DNA from: Micromonospora eburnea
Lineage (GTDB): Bacteria; Actinomycetota; Actinomycetes; Mycobacteriales; Micromonosporaceae
Assembly: GCF_900090225.1 (NCBI RefSeq)
Contig: NZ_FMHY01000002.1
Location: forward strand, 186,001 to 250,000
Length of the DNA stretch: 64,000 bases
Reading direction: 5' to 3'
Shown: positions 50,432 to 59,099 of the stretch, in pieces
How positions within the stretch are numbered: the first letter of the stretch is position 1
How the letters are laid out: every line of letters starts with the position of its first letter
Notes under the pieces: model-generated
What the model was told of the DNA's origin: nothing
The model's database searches: none
Seen by the model: the letters and a program-made list of their open reading frames with translations, nothing else
Position numbers and translations under genes: made by a program

Positions 50432-51061
50432 TCAGCGCGGGTCGATCCGCTCGGCCAGGCCGGGGTAGCGCACCACGTACCCGTTCGGGTCGATGTCCAG
50501 GTCGGCGGTGAAGGTGCCGCTGGCGAAGCGGACCCGGCCCGGCCCGAGCGAGGTGTAGACCTGATCGCCCGGCAACACGGCCAGGCCGGGCAGCAGCACC
50601 CAGGCCACGGCGACCTGCCGGGCGTGGTCCGCCGGGGTCCGGCCCAGCCCGATCCGGCGTACCGGAAGGGTGTTGAACAGCGGCGAACCGCTCAGGTCGA
50701 CGTCGAGCGCGGCGGCCAGCCGGTCCGGTTCGTCGGTGCCCGGCAGGCCGGCCGGCGGGTGCCCGGCCGCCCGCAACGCCGCGTCCAGGTCACCCTCCTC
50801 GCCGGTACGCACCCGCCAGCCGTCCTCGGCGCGTTCCAGGCGTACGCTGCGCGTCCAGCCGGCTCCCGCGGCCTCGGCCTCCAGCGAGCTGGTGCACCAG
50901 TCCGCGCCGACGGTGAGCTGATACCGGCAGGTGTACGGGATGGGGTCCACGGCCAGCACCACCCCCCGCGCGAAGAGACCCTCGCGATCGTCGAAGACGA
51001 CGTGCTCGGAGCCGGCGGTGTCGGTCCTGGTCCAGAAGAGCGACTTCGGCATGGTCGGCAT
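50432..51061 (-). CDS. Putative glycolipid-binding family protein (PF06475-like)
   Basis: A 209-residue soluble protein. The pattern SLFWTRTDTAGSEHVVFDDREGLFARGVVLAV, then PYTCRYQLTVGADWCTSSLEAEA, and LDVDLSGSPLFNTLPVRRIGL resembles the putative glycolipid-binding family (related to DUF1089), a beta-rich fold with an EHV start and a DxxFSPxTNTLPxRR motif. No signal peptide, so the name may not reflect its role. Nothing nearby clarifies it. Confidence 0.7.
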   Translation of the reverse strand: MPTMPKSLFWTRTDTAGSEHVVFDDREGLFARGVVLAVDPIPYTCRYQLTVGADWCTSSLEAEAAGAGWTRSVRLERAEDGWRVRTGEEGDLDAALRAAGHPPAGLPGTDEPDRLAAALDVDLSGSPLFNTLPVRRIGLGRTPADHARQVAVAWVLLPGLAVLPGDQVYTSLGPGRVRFASGTFTADLDIDPNGYVVRYPGLAERIDPR

Positions 51062-51180
51062 GAGGCGGACGTTACGCCCACCGGCCGAGCACCGGCACGG
51101 GATGCGCGAACGCCGCCGCCGAGTGGCTCGGCGACGGCGTACGTCAGCTCGCTCCGCCGTACCAGCGGAAGTGGGACCGA

Positions 51181-52977
51181 TCAGTGGGCGCGCGTCGCCG
51201 GGCGCCCGCCGAAGCTGCGTCGGTCGTCGCGTGGCCGGTCGTCCCGGACCCGCCCCTCGGCGCGGAAGCCGGCCCGGCGATCCGTCGGTCGAAGGTCGCC
51301 ACCCCGGCCATCCCGATCGCCGAAGCGCCGCCCACCCTGCGGCCGGTCCTCGTACCGGTGCTCGACGCGGTCGCCGTAGCCTCGGGTCTCGCGCTCGCCG
51401 CGTGCGTCGCGGTCGCTGTAGCCGCGGGGGCCGCGCTCGCTGTAACTCCGGGTGTCCCGGTCGCCGTAGCCCCTGTCCCCGTAGCCCCGGTCACCGCTGG
51501 GCCGGTCCCCGAACCGGCGCTCGCCACCCCGATCCCCGGCCCGCTCGCGCCGCTCCCCGAAGGGCCGGCCGGAGCGCCGTTCGTCCCGGTCGCCGAACCG
51601 GCGCTCGCCAGGCCCGCCCCGGTCGAACGACCCGCGCTCGCCACGCTCGAAGGATCCGCGCTCGCGGCCTCCGAACCGGCGCGGGCCGGACGGGCGGTCG
51701 CCGTGCCGGCGCGGCTCGGGCTCGTCCCGGACCGGTACGCCGCTGGGCTCGCGGGCGCCGGTCAGCTCGGCCAGCGCCGGGTCACCCGCACGGACCCGGG
51801 TCTGCGCCGGCTCGACGCCCGCCTTCTCGAGCATGGCGAGGGTCGTCCGGCGCTGCTTCGGCAGCACCAGGGTCGCGACCGCGCCCGACTCTCCCGCCCG
51901 GGCGGTACGCCCCGCCCGGTGCAGGTAGTCCTTCGGGTCCTTCGGCGGGTCCACGTGCAGCACCAGCGACACCCCGTCGACGTGGATGCCCCGGGCCGCC
52001 ACGTCGGTGGCGACCAGCACGTTCATCCGCCCCTCACGGAACTCGGCCAGGGTCCGGGTACGCATCCGCTGGGTCTTGCCGCCGTGCAGGCCACCCGCCC
52101 GTACGCCGACCGCCGCGAGCTGCTCGACCAGCCGGTCGACGCCGAGCTGGGTACGCGCGAAGAGCATCGTGCGCCCGTCCCGGGCCGCGATGGACGCTGC
52201 GACGGCGAACTTGTCGTGCGGCGGGATCAGCAGCAAGTGGTGATCCATGGTGGACACGGCGGCGGTCGGCGGCGCGGTGGAGTGGGTGACCGGGTCCGTC
52301 ATGAACCGGGTGACCAGGGTGTCCACGTCGTTGTCCAGGGTGGCCGAGAAGAGCAGCCGCTGGGCCTGCGCCGGGGTCTTCGCCAGCAGCTCGGTGACCT
52401 CGGGCAGGAAGCCCATGTCGGCCATCTGGTCGGCCTCGTCGAGCACGGTGATCTCGACGTCGTCCAGCTTGCAGACGCCGCGCTCGATGAGATCGCCGAG
52501 CCGCCCCGGGGTGGCCACGACGATCTCCACGCCCCGGCGCAGCGAGTCGATCTGCCGGTCGTACGGCACGCCGCCGACAGCGGTCTTGAGGAAGATGCCG
52601 ACGGCCTTGCCGAGTGGCATCAGCGCGTCGTTGACCTGCATGGCCAGTTCCCGGGTCGGCACCAGGACCAGGGCACGCGGGTGCAGCGGGCGGGCCCGGT
52701 TGCGTTCGGCGAGCTGGGCGATCACCGGCAGGCCGAAGGCGAGCGTCTTGCCCGAGCCGGTCTGGCCCCGGCCCAGGACGTCGCGTCCGGCGAGTGCGTC
52801 CGGCAGCGTGGCCCGCTGGATCTCGAACGGGGTGGTGATGCCCTGTCGGGCGAGCGCGTCGACCAGCCGCCGGGGCAGGCCCAACGCGGCGAAGTCGACG
52901 GTCTCGATGGCCGGAGGCTCGGGCGTCGGAGCCTGGTCGGCGGACGGGGACGTGCCGGGGGCAGCAGAAATGGTCAA
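51181..52977 (-). CDS. DEAD-box RNA helicase with Arg/Gly-rich tail
   Basis: A 598-residue ATP-dependent RNA helicase. The Q-motif region ITTPFEIQRATLPDAL, motif I GQTGSGKT, Ia PTRELAMQV, motif II LDEADQM, III FSATLD, V ATDVAARGIHVDGV and VI HRAGRTARAG are all present in two RecA-like domains up to about residue 385. From about 420 on, the tail is rich in GDR, RGY and RRFGDR repeats (such as GYGDRGYGDRD), a flexible RNA-binding part as in RhlE/CsdA-type helicases. TTG at 52977 is chosen because GAAAGG lies 6 bases upstream. Likely roles are ribosome assembly and cold adaptation. Confidence 0.93.
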   Translation of the reverse strand: MTISAAPGTSPSADQAPTPEPPAIETVDFAALGLPRRLVDALARQGITTPFEIQRATLPDALAGRDVLGRGQTGSGKTLAFGLPVIAQLAERNRARPLHPRALVLVPTRELAMQVNDALMPLGKAVGIFLKTAVGGVPYDRQIDSLRRGVEIVVATPGRLGDLIERGVCKLDDVEITVLDEADQMADMGFLPEVTELLAKTPAQAQRLLFSATLDNDVDTLVTRFMTDPVTHSTAPPTAAVSTMDHHLLLIPPHDKFAVAASIAARDGRTMLFARTQLGVDRLVEQLAAVGVRAGGLHGGKTQRMRTRTLAEFREGRMNVLVATDVAARGIHVDGVSLVLHVDPPKDPKDYLHRAGRTARAGESGAVATLVLPKQRRTTLAMLEKAGVEPAQTRVRAGDPALAELTGAREPSGVPVRDEPEPRRHGDRPSGPRRFGGRERGSFERGERGSFDRGGPGERRFGDRDERRSGRPFGERRERAGDRGGERRFGDRPSGDRGYGDRGYGDRDTRSYSERGPRGYSDRDARGERETRGYGDRVEHRYEDRPQGGRRFGDRDGRGGDLRPTDRRAGFRAEGRVRDDRPRDDRRSFGGRPATRAH

Positions 52978-53162
52978 GAAATGCCTTTCGAGCGGGGCGC
53001 ATCTTCGCGATGGCCCGCCGCAGCGCTGAACGCCGCCGAATCGCCCGCAAGATCGCCCATGGGCGCACGATCCGCGCGCCGGGTCAATGATCTCTACAAG
53101 TGTACGGCGGCCCGGCGCGGTCGCCACCGCACCGAGACGCCGTAGTGGGCGGGCTCACCCCG

Positions 53163-54653
53163 TCAGTTGCCCCCCGCGCCGCCGGTCAACCCGCTCAACG
53201 CGTCGTTGGCCAGGAACACCACCAGCAGGCTGATCGCGATCACCAGACCCAGCGAGACGGCCAGCACGATCACCACCCTGGCGGTGCTGGACCGGGCCGC
53301 CGGGGCGTCCTCGGCCCAGCCCTGGGCCAGGATGTGCCCGGTCAGGGAGCCGGAATTCTCCTCCGAGTGGCCCTGCGGGAACGCGAAAGTGGTGAAGCCG
53401 GCACCGTCGCTGCCCCCGTACGCCGTACCGGCCAGGTCGGAACCGCCCAGGTGGGCCGGCCCGGAGGAGGCCGTAGGCCCCCCGGCCGGGTACGCCGATC
53501 CGCCGGCCGGGCCGGTCGGGTTGGTCGGCGGCGGCCAGGTGGGCAGCGCGGGCCCCGGCACAACCGGCGCCGGGGTAGCCGCCACCGGTGGCGCGGAGAC
53601 CGGCGGGGGCGACGGCGTCCCGACCGGAGCGGAGACCGCTGTCGGCTCCGACGGCGCGGTGACGGATGCGCTGGCCCGGACGGCGGGCGCGGACGGTGGT
53701 GCGGAGACCGCTGTCGGCTCCGACGGCGCGGTGACGGATGCGCTGGCCCGGACGGCGGGCGCGGACGGTGGTGCGGAGACCGCTGTCGGCTCCGACGGCG
53801 CGGTGACGGATGCGCTGGCCCGGACGGCCGGAGGACTCGGTGGTGCGGGGACCGGTGCGCTGGCGCGGGTGGCTGGTATGGCCGAGGGCGCGGCGGCGGG
53901 CCCACCCAGCGGGTCAGCCAGGGATGGGGATGCCGGGTCCGACATGGGTGCCGGCCCGTCCGCCGGGTTGGCCGTGGCCGGTGGCGGCGGGAACGGGGGC
54001 GCCGGCATCGGGCCGGGTGGCGGTGGAGGCGGTGGCGTCGGTGGGCCGGGCGGTGGCACCGGCGGCCCGGGCCGCGGCGGGACCGGCCCGGGTGGGGTCG
54101 GTCCGGGTGGCGGCGCGGGCACCGGCGGCACCGGCCGCAACGGCGGCTCCGGCTCCGGCACGGGCGGTGCCGGCGACGGCGGGGTGGGACCCGGTACGGG
54201 CGTCGGTGCCGGCTCGGGTTCCGGAGCGGGTGGCGTCGGCGGCTGCACGGGCTCCGGCGGCTGTGCCGGCTCGGGCGGCTCGGGGTTGACCGGACCCGCG
54301 CGGTAGACCTTGGCACCGCCGGCGTTCGCCACCGGCGCGGCGGCGATCTCGTCCGGCGACATCCGGTTCATGCCGGGCACGGCGACGCTGGCCCGGGCCT
54401 GCCCCGCCTCGGCCGGCGGTGCCGCCTGCGCCGGAGCGCCCGCCCGGTACGTGGTGGTGGCGGCGGCCGGCGTGCTCGGCCGGTCGTCAGCCGGCGGCGG
54501 TACGGCGGCCGCGGCGACGCTGACCCGTGCCCGGGCGACGGCGGCCGGAGCCGCCTCGCCCGGCAGCTCACCGGCGGGTCCGGACGGCTGCCCGGTGGGC
54601 TCGGGCGTGGATCCGGGGTGGACCGTCTCCGCCGGAACCTCTTGCTCGCCCAT
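53163..54653 (-). CDS. Long Pro-rich protein with C-terminal membrane anchor
   Basis: A 496-residue protein of low complexity. The N-terminal 150 residues are Ala/Pro-rich; residues ~150-260 are mostly Pro with Glu, Gly and Val (PPAPEPEPAPTPVPGP and similar). Three 24-residue repeats (VRASASVTAPSEPTAVSAPP and so on) follow, and one transmembrane helix (RVVIVLAVSLGLVIAISLLVVFLA) sits near the C-terminus. ATG at 54653 follows GGAGGGAAGC. There is no signal peptide, so the long Pro-rich part is probably cytoplasmic, with the tail anchored. Function unknown; it precedes the NlpC/P60 gene on the same strand. Confidence 0.75.
   Translation of the reverse strand: MGEQEVPAETVHPGSTPEPTGQPSGPAGELPGEAAPAAVARARVSVAAAAVPPPADDRPSTPAAATTTYRAGAPAQAAPPAEAGQARASVAVPGMNRMSPDEIAAAPVANAGGAKVYRAGPVNPEPPEPAQPPEPVQPPTPPAPEPEPAPTPVPGPTPPSPAPPVPEPEPPLRPVPPVPAPPPGPTPPGPVPPRPGPPVPPPGPPTPPPPPPPGPMPAPPFPPPPATANPADGPAPMSDPASPSLADPLGGPAAAPSAIPATRASAPVPAPPSPPAVRASASVTAPSEPTAVSAPPSAPAVRASASVTAPSEPTAVSAPPSAPAVRASASVTAPSEPTAVSAPVGTPSPPPVSAPPVAATPAPVVPGPALPTWPPPTNPTGPAGGSAYPAGGPTASSGPAHLGGSDLAGTAYGGSDGAGFTTFAFPQGHSEENSGSLTGHILAQGWAEDAPAARSSTARVVIVLAVSLGLVIAISLLVVFLANDALSGLTGGAGGN
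53631..53846. repeat. Three tandem 72-bp coding repeats
   Basis: Units begin at 53631, 53703 and 53775 (GGAGACCGCTGTCGGCTCCG) and are nearly identical. They encode 24-residue Ala/Ser/Pro repeats of the protein at 53163, so copy number is likely to vary between strains. Confidence 0.85.
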
Positions 54654-54762
54654 GCTTCCCTCCGCGCCCGCGTCGACCCCGGACCGTGGCGTTGGCCTGG
54701 AGTGCCTGGGTCTCACCGTGCCACATTCCGGCCCGGCAGCACAGCCGGAGCGGACGGTTGGG

Positions 54763-56316
54763 TCAGCTACCGGTGCTCGGGGTGGACGGTGCGGTGCCGG
54801 ACGCGCTGTTCGACGGGTTGGCGGCGCTCGCCGTCACGGCCGGCTCGCTGCCCGTCGTGTCGTCCGGCGAAGTGCTCGGCGACTCGGGCGGGTCGGACGT
54901 CGGCGAGCCGGTGGGCGAGCCGCTCGGCGAGGTCGACGGGGTGTGGCTCGGACTCGGCGTGGTGGGCCGTGGGGTGGGCGTACGGGTCGGCTTGGGGGAG
55001 GCCGTCCGGCTCGGCGTGGGCGTGGGGATCGTCGAGGGGGTCGGCTTCGGCGGCGGGGTCGTCCCGGTCGGGTCCGGTGCCGGGGTGGCCGGGGCGGGGA
55101 CTGCGCCGATCACCCGGGTGGCGGCGTAGAGCCGGCTCCAGCGGACCACCGAGATCTTGACCACGTCGCCGGTCCGCGGCGCCTCGACCATCTTGCCGTT
55201 GCCGATGTACATGGCGACGTGGTGGATGCTCGTCCAACTGCTGCCCGAGGCGAAGAAGAGCAGGTCGCCCGGGAGCAGCGCGTTCGGGCTCACGGTGCGG
55301 GAGCGAGTGGCGTAGTACTGGTCGCGGGAGACCCGGGGCAGGCCACGGTAGCCGGCCGCCCGGTACGAGGCGAGGACCAGGCCGGAGCAGTCGAAACGGT
55401 CCGGGCCCTCCGCCGCCCACAGGTACGGGTCGCCGAGCTGGGCGAGGGCGTACCGCACGGCGGCCAGTGCCTGCGGGTCGGCGACCAGCCCGCTGACGTT
55501 CTGGTCGACGACGTACGAGCTGCCGAACTGCTGCTCGGCGGCGTCCTGCCGCTTCTCGATCTCGAGTAGCAGCGCGGCATTGTCCTTGCGCAGCTTGACC
55601 AGCTTGGCTTCCAGCTCGTCCAGCGCCGCCTTGATCCGCGCGTGCTCGTTGGCCTTTTCGTTGGTGCGCTGCTGGATCGCGGCGTGTGCCTCGCGGGCCG
55701 TCTTCTCGGCGGCGGTGGCCCGGGTGACCTCGCCGGTGACCGCGGTGGTGGCCCCGTCGGCCTTGTCGCCGCGGTTGATCCGCTGGAGGTCGCTGAGCTC
55801 ACGCAGGTCGGCGCCGAACGGCAGGGGCGGCACGGCGGCGGCGGCCTTGACCGCGTCGGCGGCGGCGTTGCGGGCGTTTTCCTGGGCCCGGGCCAGCGCG
55901 TCCTGGGCCTCCTCGAGCGTCTTGGCGGCGAGAGCCAGCTCGGCCTGCGCCGCGGCCCAGGCCTTCTCGGCCTCGATCAGGTTGTCGCCGAGCTCGGCGA
56001 CCTGCGCGTCGACCTGGTTGATCTGCGCGATCAGCGGCCCGGCGGCCGGGTCGGTGATGCCCGGGGTGACACCGGGCGCCCCCGGGGTCTGACCGGGCAG
56101 CCCGGGGACCGCGCCGGGGAGTTGCAGCGTGCCGGTGTAGGTGGGGCGGAGGCCGGCGCTCGGGATCGTGTCGGGCAGCGGGTCGGCCCAGACCGGGGTG
56201 GCGAACGCGGCCGCCGCCACCGCGCCGAGCAGGGCGGACCAGAGCGCCGGGCGCAGCACCGGGGAGATGATCGGGAACCTGCGTCGCTGCCGTCGACGCC
56301 GCCTGCTGTCGGCCAT
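54763..56316 (-). CDS. NlpC/P60 peptidoglycan hydrolase with coiled coil and Ser/Thr/Pro tail
   Basis: A 517-residue secreted hydrolase that would cleave peptide stems of the cell wall. A basic N-terminus (DSRRRRRQRRR) and hydrophobic segment (ALWSALLGAVAAAAFATPVWA) form the signal peptide. Residues ~90-270 are a long coiled coil (VDAQVAELGDNLIEAEKAW and following), as in RipA/PcsB-type enzymes. The NlpC/P60 domain (~290-400) has Cys310 in DRFDCSGLV and His366 in IHHVAMYIGNG. A tail of over 100 Pro/Thr/Ser residues follows the catalytic domain, which is unusual, since this domain most often ends the protein. ATG at 56316. Confidence 0.9.
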   Translation of the reverse strand: MADSRRRRRQRRRFPIISPVLRPALWSALLGAVAAAAFATPVWADPLPDTIPSAGLRPTYTGTLQLPGAVPGLPGQTPGAPGVTPGITDPAAGPLIAQINQVDAQVAELGDNLIEAEKAWAAAQAELALAAKTLEEAQDALARAQENARNAAADAVKAAAAVPPLPFGADLRELSDLQRINRGDKADGATTAVTGEVTRATAAEKTAREAHAAIQQRTNEKANEHARIKAALDELEAKLVKLRKDNAALLLEIEKRQDAAEQQFGSSYVVDQNVSGLVADPQALAAVRYALAQLGDPYLWAAEGPDRFDCSGLVLASYRAAGYRGLPRVSRDQYYATRSRTVSPNALLPGDLLFFASGSSWTSIHHVAMYIGNGKMVEAPRTGDVVKISVVRWSRLYAATRVIGAVPAPATPAPDPTGTTPPPKPTPSTIPTPTPSRTASPKPTRTPTPRPTTPSPSHTPSTSPSGSPTGSPTSDPPESPSTSPDDTTGSEPAVTASAANPSNSASGTAPSTPSTGS

Positions 56317-56560
56317 TCCGCTCCCCGTCCGGTCTGGTGCGTTCCGCGCCGGATGAGCGCGGGTGGACCGGGACGGCACGGATGTGTTCGTTCCGCCCCA
56401 CCCTGTCTTACCTCACTCGCGCACCTATGTCGATGCGCGGAGGGTGACGACCGTACGGGCAGCCGGTGAATTCCGTCGCTGGGGTCGACCAGGTCACCGG
56501 TTCGTCGGCCCCGCGACGTACGCTCGACCGGGATCGCAGGTGGAAGGGACGTGGCTTTCG

Positions 56561-57730
56561 ATGGACGCCGGACTCAAGCGTGAGCTCGAAGCGAAGGTTT
56601 ACGCGGGGGAGCGGCTCACCCGCGAGGACGGCATCGCCCTCTACGAGTGCGACGACCTCGCCTGGCTGGGGCGGCTGGCCCACCACAAGCGCACCGAGTC
56701 GAACGGCGACCGGGTGATGTTCAACGTCAACCGGCACCTCAACCTGACCAACGTCTGCTCCGCGTCGTGCGCGTACTGCTCGTTCCAGCGTAAGCCGGGC
56801 GAGAAGGACGCCTACACGATGCGGATCGACGAGGCGGTCCGCAAGGCCAAGGAGATGGAGGACGAGCAGCTCACCGAGCTGCACATCGTCAACGGCCTGC
56901 ACCCGACCCTGCCCTGGCGCTACTACCCGAAGGTGCTGCGCGAGCTGAAGGCGGCGCTGCCGAAGGTCAACCTCAAGGCGTTCACCGCGACCGAGGTGCA
57001 GTGGTTCGAGAAGATCAGCGGCTTGAGCGCCGACGAGATCCTCGACGAGCTGATGGACGCCGGTCTGGAGTCGCTGACCGGCGGCGGCGCGGAAATCTTC
57101 GACTGGGAGGTCCGGCAGCACATCGTCGATCACGCCTGCCACTGGGAGGACTGGTCGCGGATCCACCGGCTGGCCCACTCGAAGGGCATGAAGACCCCGT
57201 CGACCATGCTCTACGGCCACATCGAGGAGCCCCGGCACCGGGTCGACCACGTGCTGCGGCTGCGCGAGTTGCAGGACGAGACGGGCGGCTTCCAGGTCTT
57301 CATCCCGCTGCGCTACCAGCACGACTTCGTCGACTCGGCGGACGGCAAGATCCGTAACCGGATCCAGGCCCGGACCACGATGGCCTCGCCGGCCGAGTCG
57401 CTGAAGACCTTCGCCGTGTCCCGGCTGCTCTTCGACAATGTCCCGCACGTGAAGTGCTTCTGGGTGATGCACGGTCTCTCGGTGGCCCAGCTGTCGTTGA
57501 ACTTCGGTGTGGACGACCTGGACGGTTCCGTCGTGGAATACAAGATCACTCACGATGCCGACGCGTACGGCACGCCGAACACCATGCACCGCGACGACCT
57601 GCTGCACCTGATCTGGGACGCCGGCTTCCGCCCGGTCGAGCGGAACACCCGCTACGAGATCGTCCGCGAGTACGACGCGGCCCCGTCGCTGGCCGAGCGC
57701 CGGGCCGAGCCGCAGCAGGTCTGGGCCTGA
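56561..57730 (+). CDS. mqnE: Aminofutalosine synthase MqnE
   Basis: A 389-residue radical-SAM enzyme that joins SAM to chorismate-derived 3-carboxyvinyl-oxybenzoate to form aminofutalosine, the first futalosine-pathway branch step. The iron-sulfur motif is NVCSASCAYCSFQRKPGEKDAYTM (CxxxCxxC). LHIVNGLHPTLPWRYY, TGGGAEIFDWEVR, STMLYGHIE and FIPLRYQHDFV are typical of the MqnE branch rather than MqnC. ATG at 56561 begins MDAGLKRELE. It heads a small plus-strand run of membrane proteins. With ubiD, mqnP and ubiX in the window it shows the organism makes menaquinone by this route. Confidence 0.95.
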   Translation: MDAGLKRELEAKVYAGERLTREDGIALYECDDLAWLGRLAHHKRTESNGDRVMFNVNRHLNLTNVCSASCAYCSFQRKPGEKDAYTMRIDEAVRKAKEMEDEQLTELHIVNGLHPTLPWRYYPKVLRELKAALPKVNLKAFTATEVQWFEKISGLSADEILDELMDAGLESLTGGGAEIFDWEVRQHIVDHACHWEDWSRIHRLAHSKGMKTPSTMLYGHIEEPRHRVDHVLRLRELQDETGGFQVFIPLRYQHDFVDSADGKIRNRIQARTTMASPAESLKTFAVSRLLFDNVPHVKCFWVMHGLSVAQLSLNFGVDDLDGSVVEYKITHDADAYGTPNTMHRDDLLHLIWDAGFRPVERNTRYEIVREYDAAPSLAERRAEPQQVWA

Positions 57731-57740
57731 CCGGACGCCG

Positions 57741-58169
57741 ATGACCACCGAGGAGCAGCAGCGCACCTTCCCCCGGCGGGACGCCGAGGGGCGCATCCTC
57801 ACCCTGGGCGACCTGCTCGGGGTGAGTCTCGCCGGCCTGGTGATCGGAGTGCTGGCGCTGGTGCTCTTCGAATGGGCGTTCGCCACGATGGGCGCGGGCG
57901 GGTTCGGGCGTACCAACGGCTGGCTGGCGGTGATCCTGCCGGTGTGGTTGTTCTGGGACGACTTCCGGGCCTGGGATTTCGGCGCCGCCCGGGTGTTGGC
58001 GGCGCTGGCCGGCGTCGCGGTCGGGGTCTTCGCGGGGCTGTTGGCGGCCGGACTGGCCGCCGGGTTGCCGCCGCTGGTCTCCGGCGCGCTGGCCGCGGCG
58101 GTGTTCACCGTGGTCTACGCGGTGATCTGGTTTCCTGGCGTGCACTGGCTGGCCCGGCGTACGGGCTGA
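57741..58169 (+). CDS. Four-helix hypothetical membrane protein
   Basis: A 142-residue membrane protein with four hydrophobic segments (LGVSLAGLVIGVLALVLFEWAF, NGWLAVILPVWLFWDDFRAW, VLAALAGVAVGVFAGLLAAGLAAG, ALAAAVFTVVYAVIWFPGVHW). The second contains an unusual acidic turn (WDDFRAWD). It starts 11 bp after mqnE and is likely co-transcribed. I do not recognise the family; a link with quinone synthesis is only suggested by position. Confidence 0.6.
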   Translation: MTTEEQQRTFPRRDAEGRILTLGDLLGVSLAGLVIGVLALVLFEWAFATMGAGGFGRTNGWLAVILPVWLFWDDFRAWDFGAARVLAALAGVAVGVFAGLLAAGLAAGLPPLVSGALAAAVFTVVYAVIWFPGVHWLARRTG

Positions 58170-58204
58170 GCCCGCGCCGGCGTGATGGAGAACGGAGTAC
58201 GAAG

Positions 58205-58483
58205 GTGAGCGCGGCGGTCAAGTACACGCTGGGCCGGATCGGGCTGTTCGTCGGCGTGCTGGCGGCCCTCTGGTTCGTCGAGATGAGCATGTTCCTGCGG
58301 CTGATGCTGGCGCTGATCTCCTCCGCCGCGCTCTCGTTCGTCCTGCTCCGCGGCTGGCGCGACGAGATGGCCGGGGAGATGGCCGAGGCGTCGGACCGGC
58401 GCCGCGCCGAGAAGGAGCGGCTGCGTTCCGCGCTCGCCGGGGACGACCGGTCCGAGCCGGCGGAGCAGCGCCGCGAGGAGTAG
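58205..58483 (+). CDS. DUF4229 membrane protein
   Basis: A 92-residue protein with two transmembrane segments (KYTLGRIGLFVGVLAALWFV and LRLMLALISSAALSFVLLR) followed by a charged helical tail (EMAEASDRRRAEKERLRSALAG). The YTLxRxGLF start and the SAALSFVLLR hairpin are those of DUF4229, an actinobacterial family often found near menaquinone genes. GTG at 58205 has GGAG upstream. Function unknown. Confidence 0.82.
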   Translation: MSAAVKYTLGRIGLFVGVLAALWFVEMSMFLRLMLALISSAALSFVLLRGWRDEMAGEMAEASDRRRAEKERLRSALAGDDRSEPAEQRREE

Positions 58484-58524
58484 GCCGGCCAGCGAGCGGC
58501 CGGGTGTCGGTATGGTCGGCCGCC

Positions 58525-59010
58525 GTGAGTTTCCTTAACACGATCAATGGATGGCGGACGAAGGCGTTCGTCTGGATCGGTCTGCCGGCCATCGCCGCCA
58601 TCGGACTGATGATGGGGGCCACCGACCTCGCCCCCGCCTGGCAGGCGAAGAACGGTGGCGGAACGTCGGGCACGTTCACCGCGGTGAACGAGGAGTGTGG
58701 CCGGCGCAGCTGTAAGTGGCACGGCAACTTCGTCGCCACCGAGGGCGGCACCCAGCGCGCGGATGTGCTTCTCTACGACGCGCCGGACGGGCTGGCCAAG
58801 GGCGACACCGCTCCGGCGCGCGACACCGGTGCCCGCGGGGGCGTCTACTCCACCACCGGCGGATCGACCTACCTGCAGGTCACCGGGCTCGTCGTGGCCG
58901 GTGTTGCCGCTCTGGTGATCTGGGTGGTGATCATCGTACGGGCGATCCGGCGCCGCCGTGAGACGGCCGAACCGTCGGCCACGCCCGCGTCGTTTGCCCC
59001 GTCGGCGTAA
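58525..59010 (+). CDS. Two-helix membrane protein with external Cys pair
   Basis: A 161-residue protein. An N-terminal segment (AFVWIGLPAIAAIGLMMGATDL), an external domain of about 80 residues with a close Cys pair (EECGRRSCKWHGNF), and a second segment (VTGLVVAGVAALVIWVVIIV) with a basic cytoplasmic end are visible. GTG at 58525 lies 8 bases after TATGGT, a leaderless layout, so it has its own promoter. The extracellular loop may bind a ligand or protein through a disulfide. Family not recognised. Confidence 0.6.
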   Translation: MSFLNTINGWRTKAFVWIGLPAIAAIGLMMGATDLAPAWQAKNGGGTSGTFTAVNEECGRRSCKWHGNFVATEGGTQRADVLLYDAPDGLAKGDTAPARDTGARGGVYSTTGGSTYLQVTGLVVAGVAALVIWVVIIVRAIRRRRETAEPSATPASFAPSA

Positions 59011-59054
59011 CCGCCTCGTCGGAGGTACGCGCCACAGCGGCCGACGTCGTGGCG

Positions 59055-59095
59055 ACGGGCCCGGCACCGTCCCGAGGGGGAGGTGCCGGGCCCGT
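59055..59095. terminator. Bidirectional hairpin terminator
   Basis: Arms of 14 bp (ACGGGCCCGGCACC and its complement) around a 13-base loop, between the convergent membrane protein and C39 genes, 5 bp after the latter's stop. Confidence 0.7.
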
Positions 59096-59099
59096 CCCA

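Noticed and set aside
53040..53162. Cold-shock-type long leader of the DEAD-box helicase gene
   Set aside because: About 180 bp of upstream sequence exists, but no clear promoter or conserved leader element could be identified by eye.
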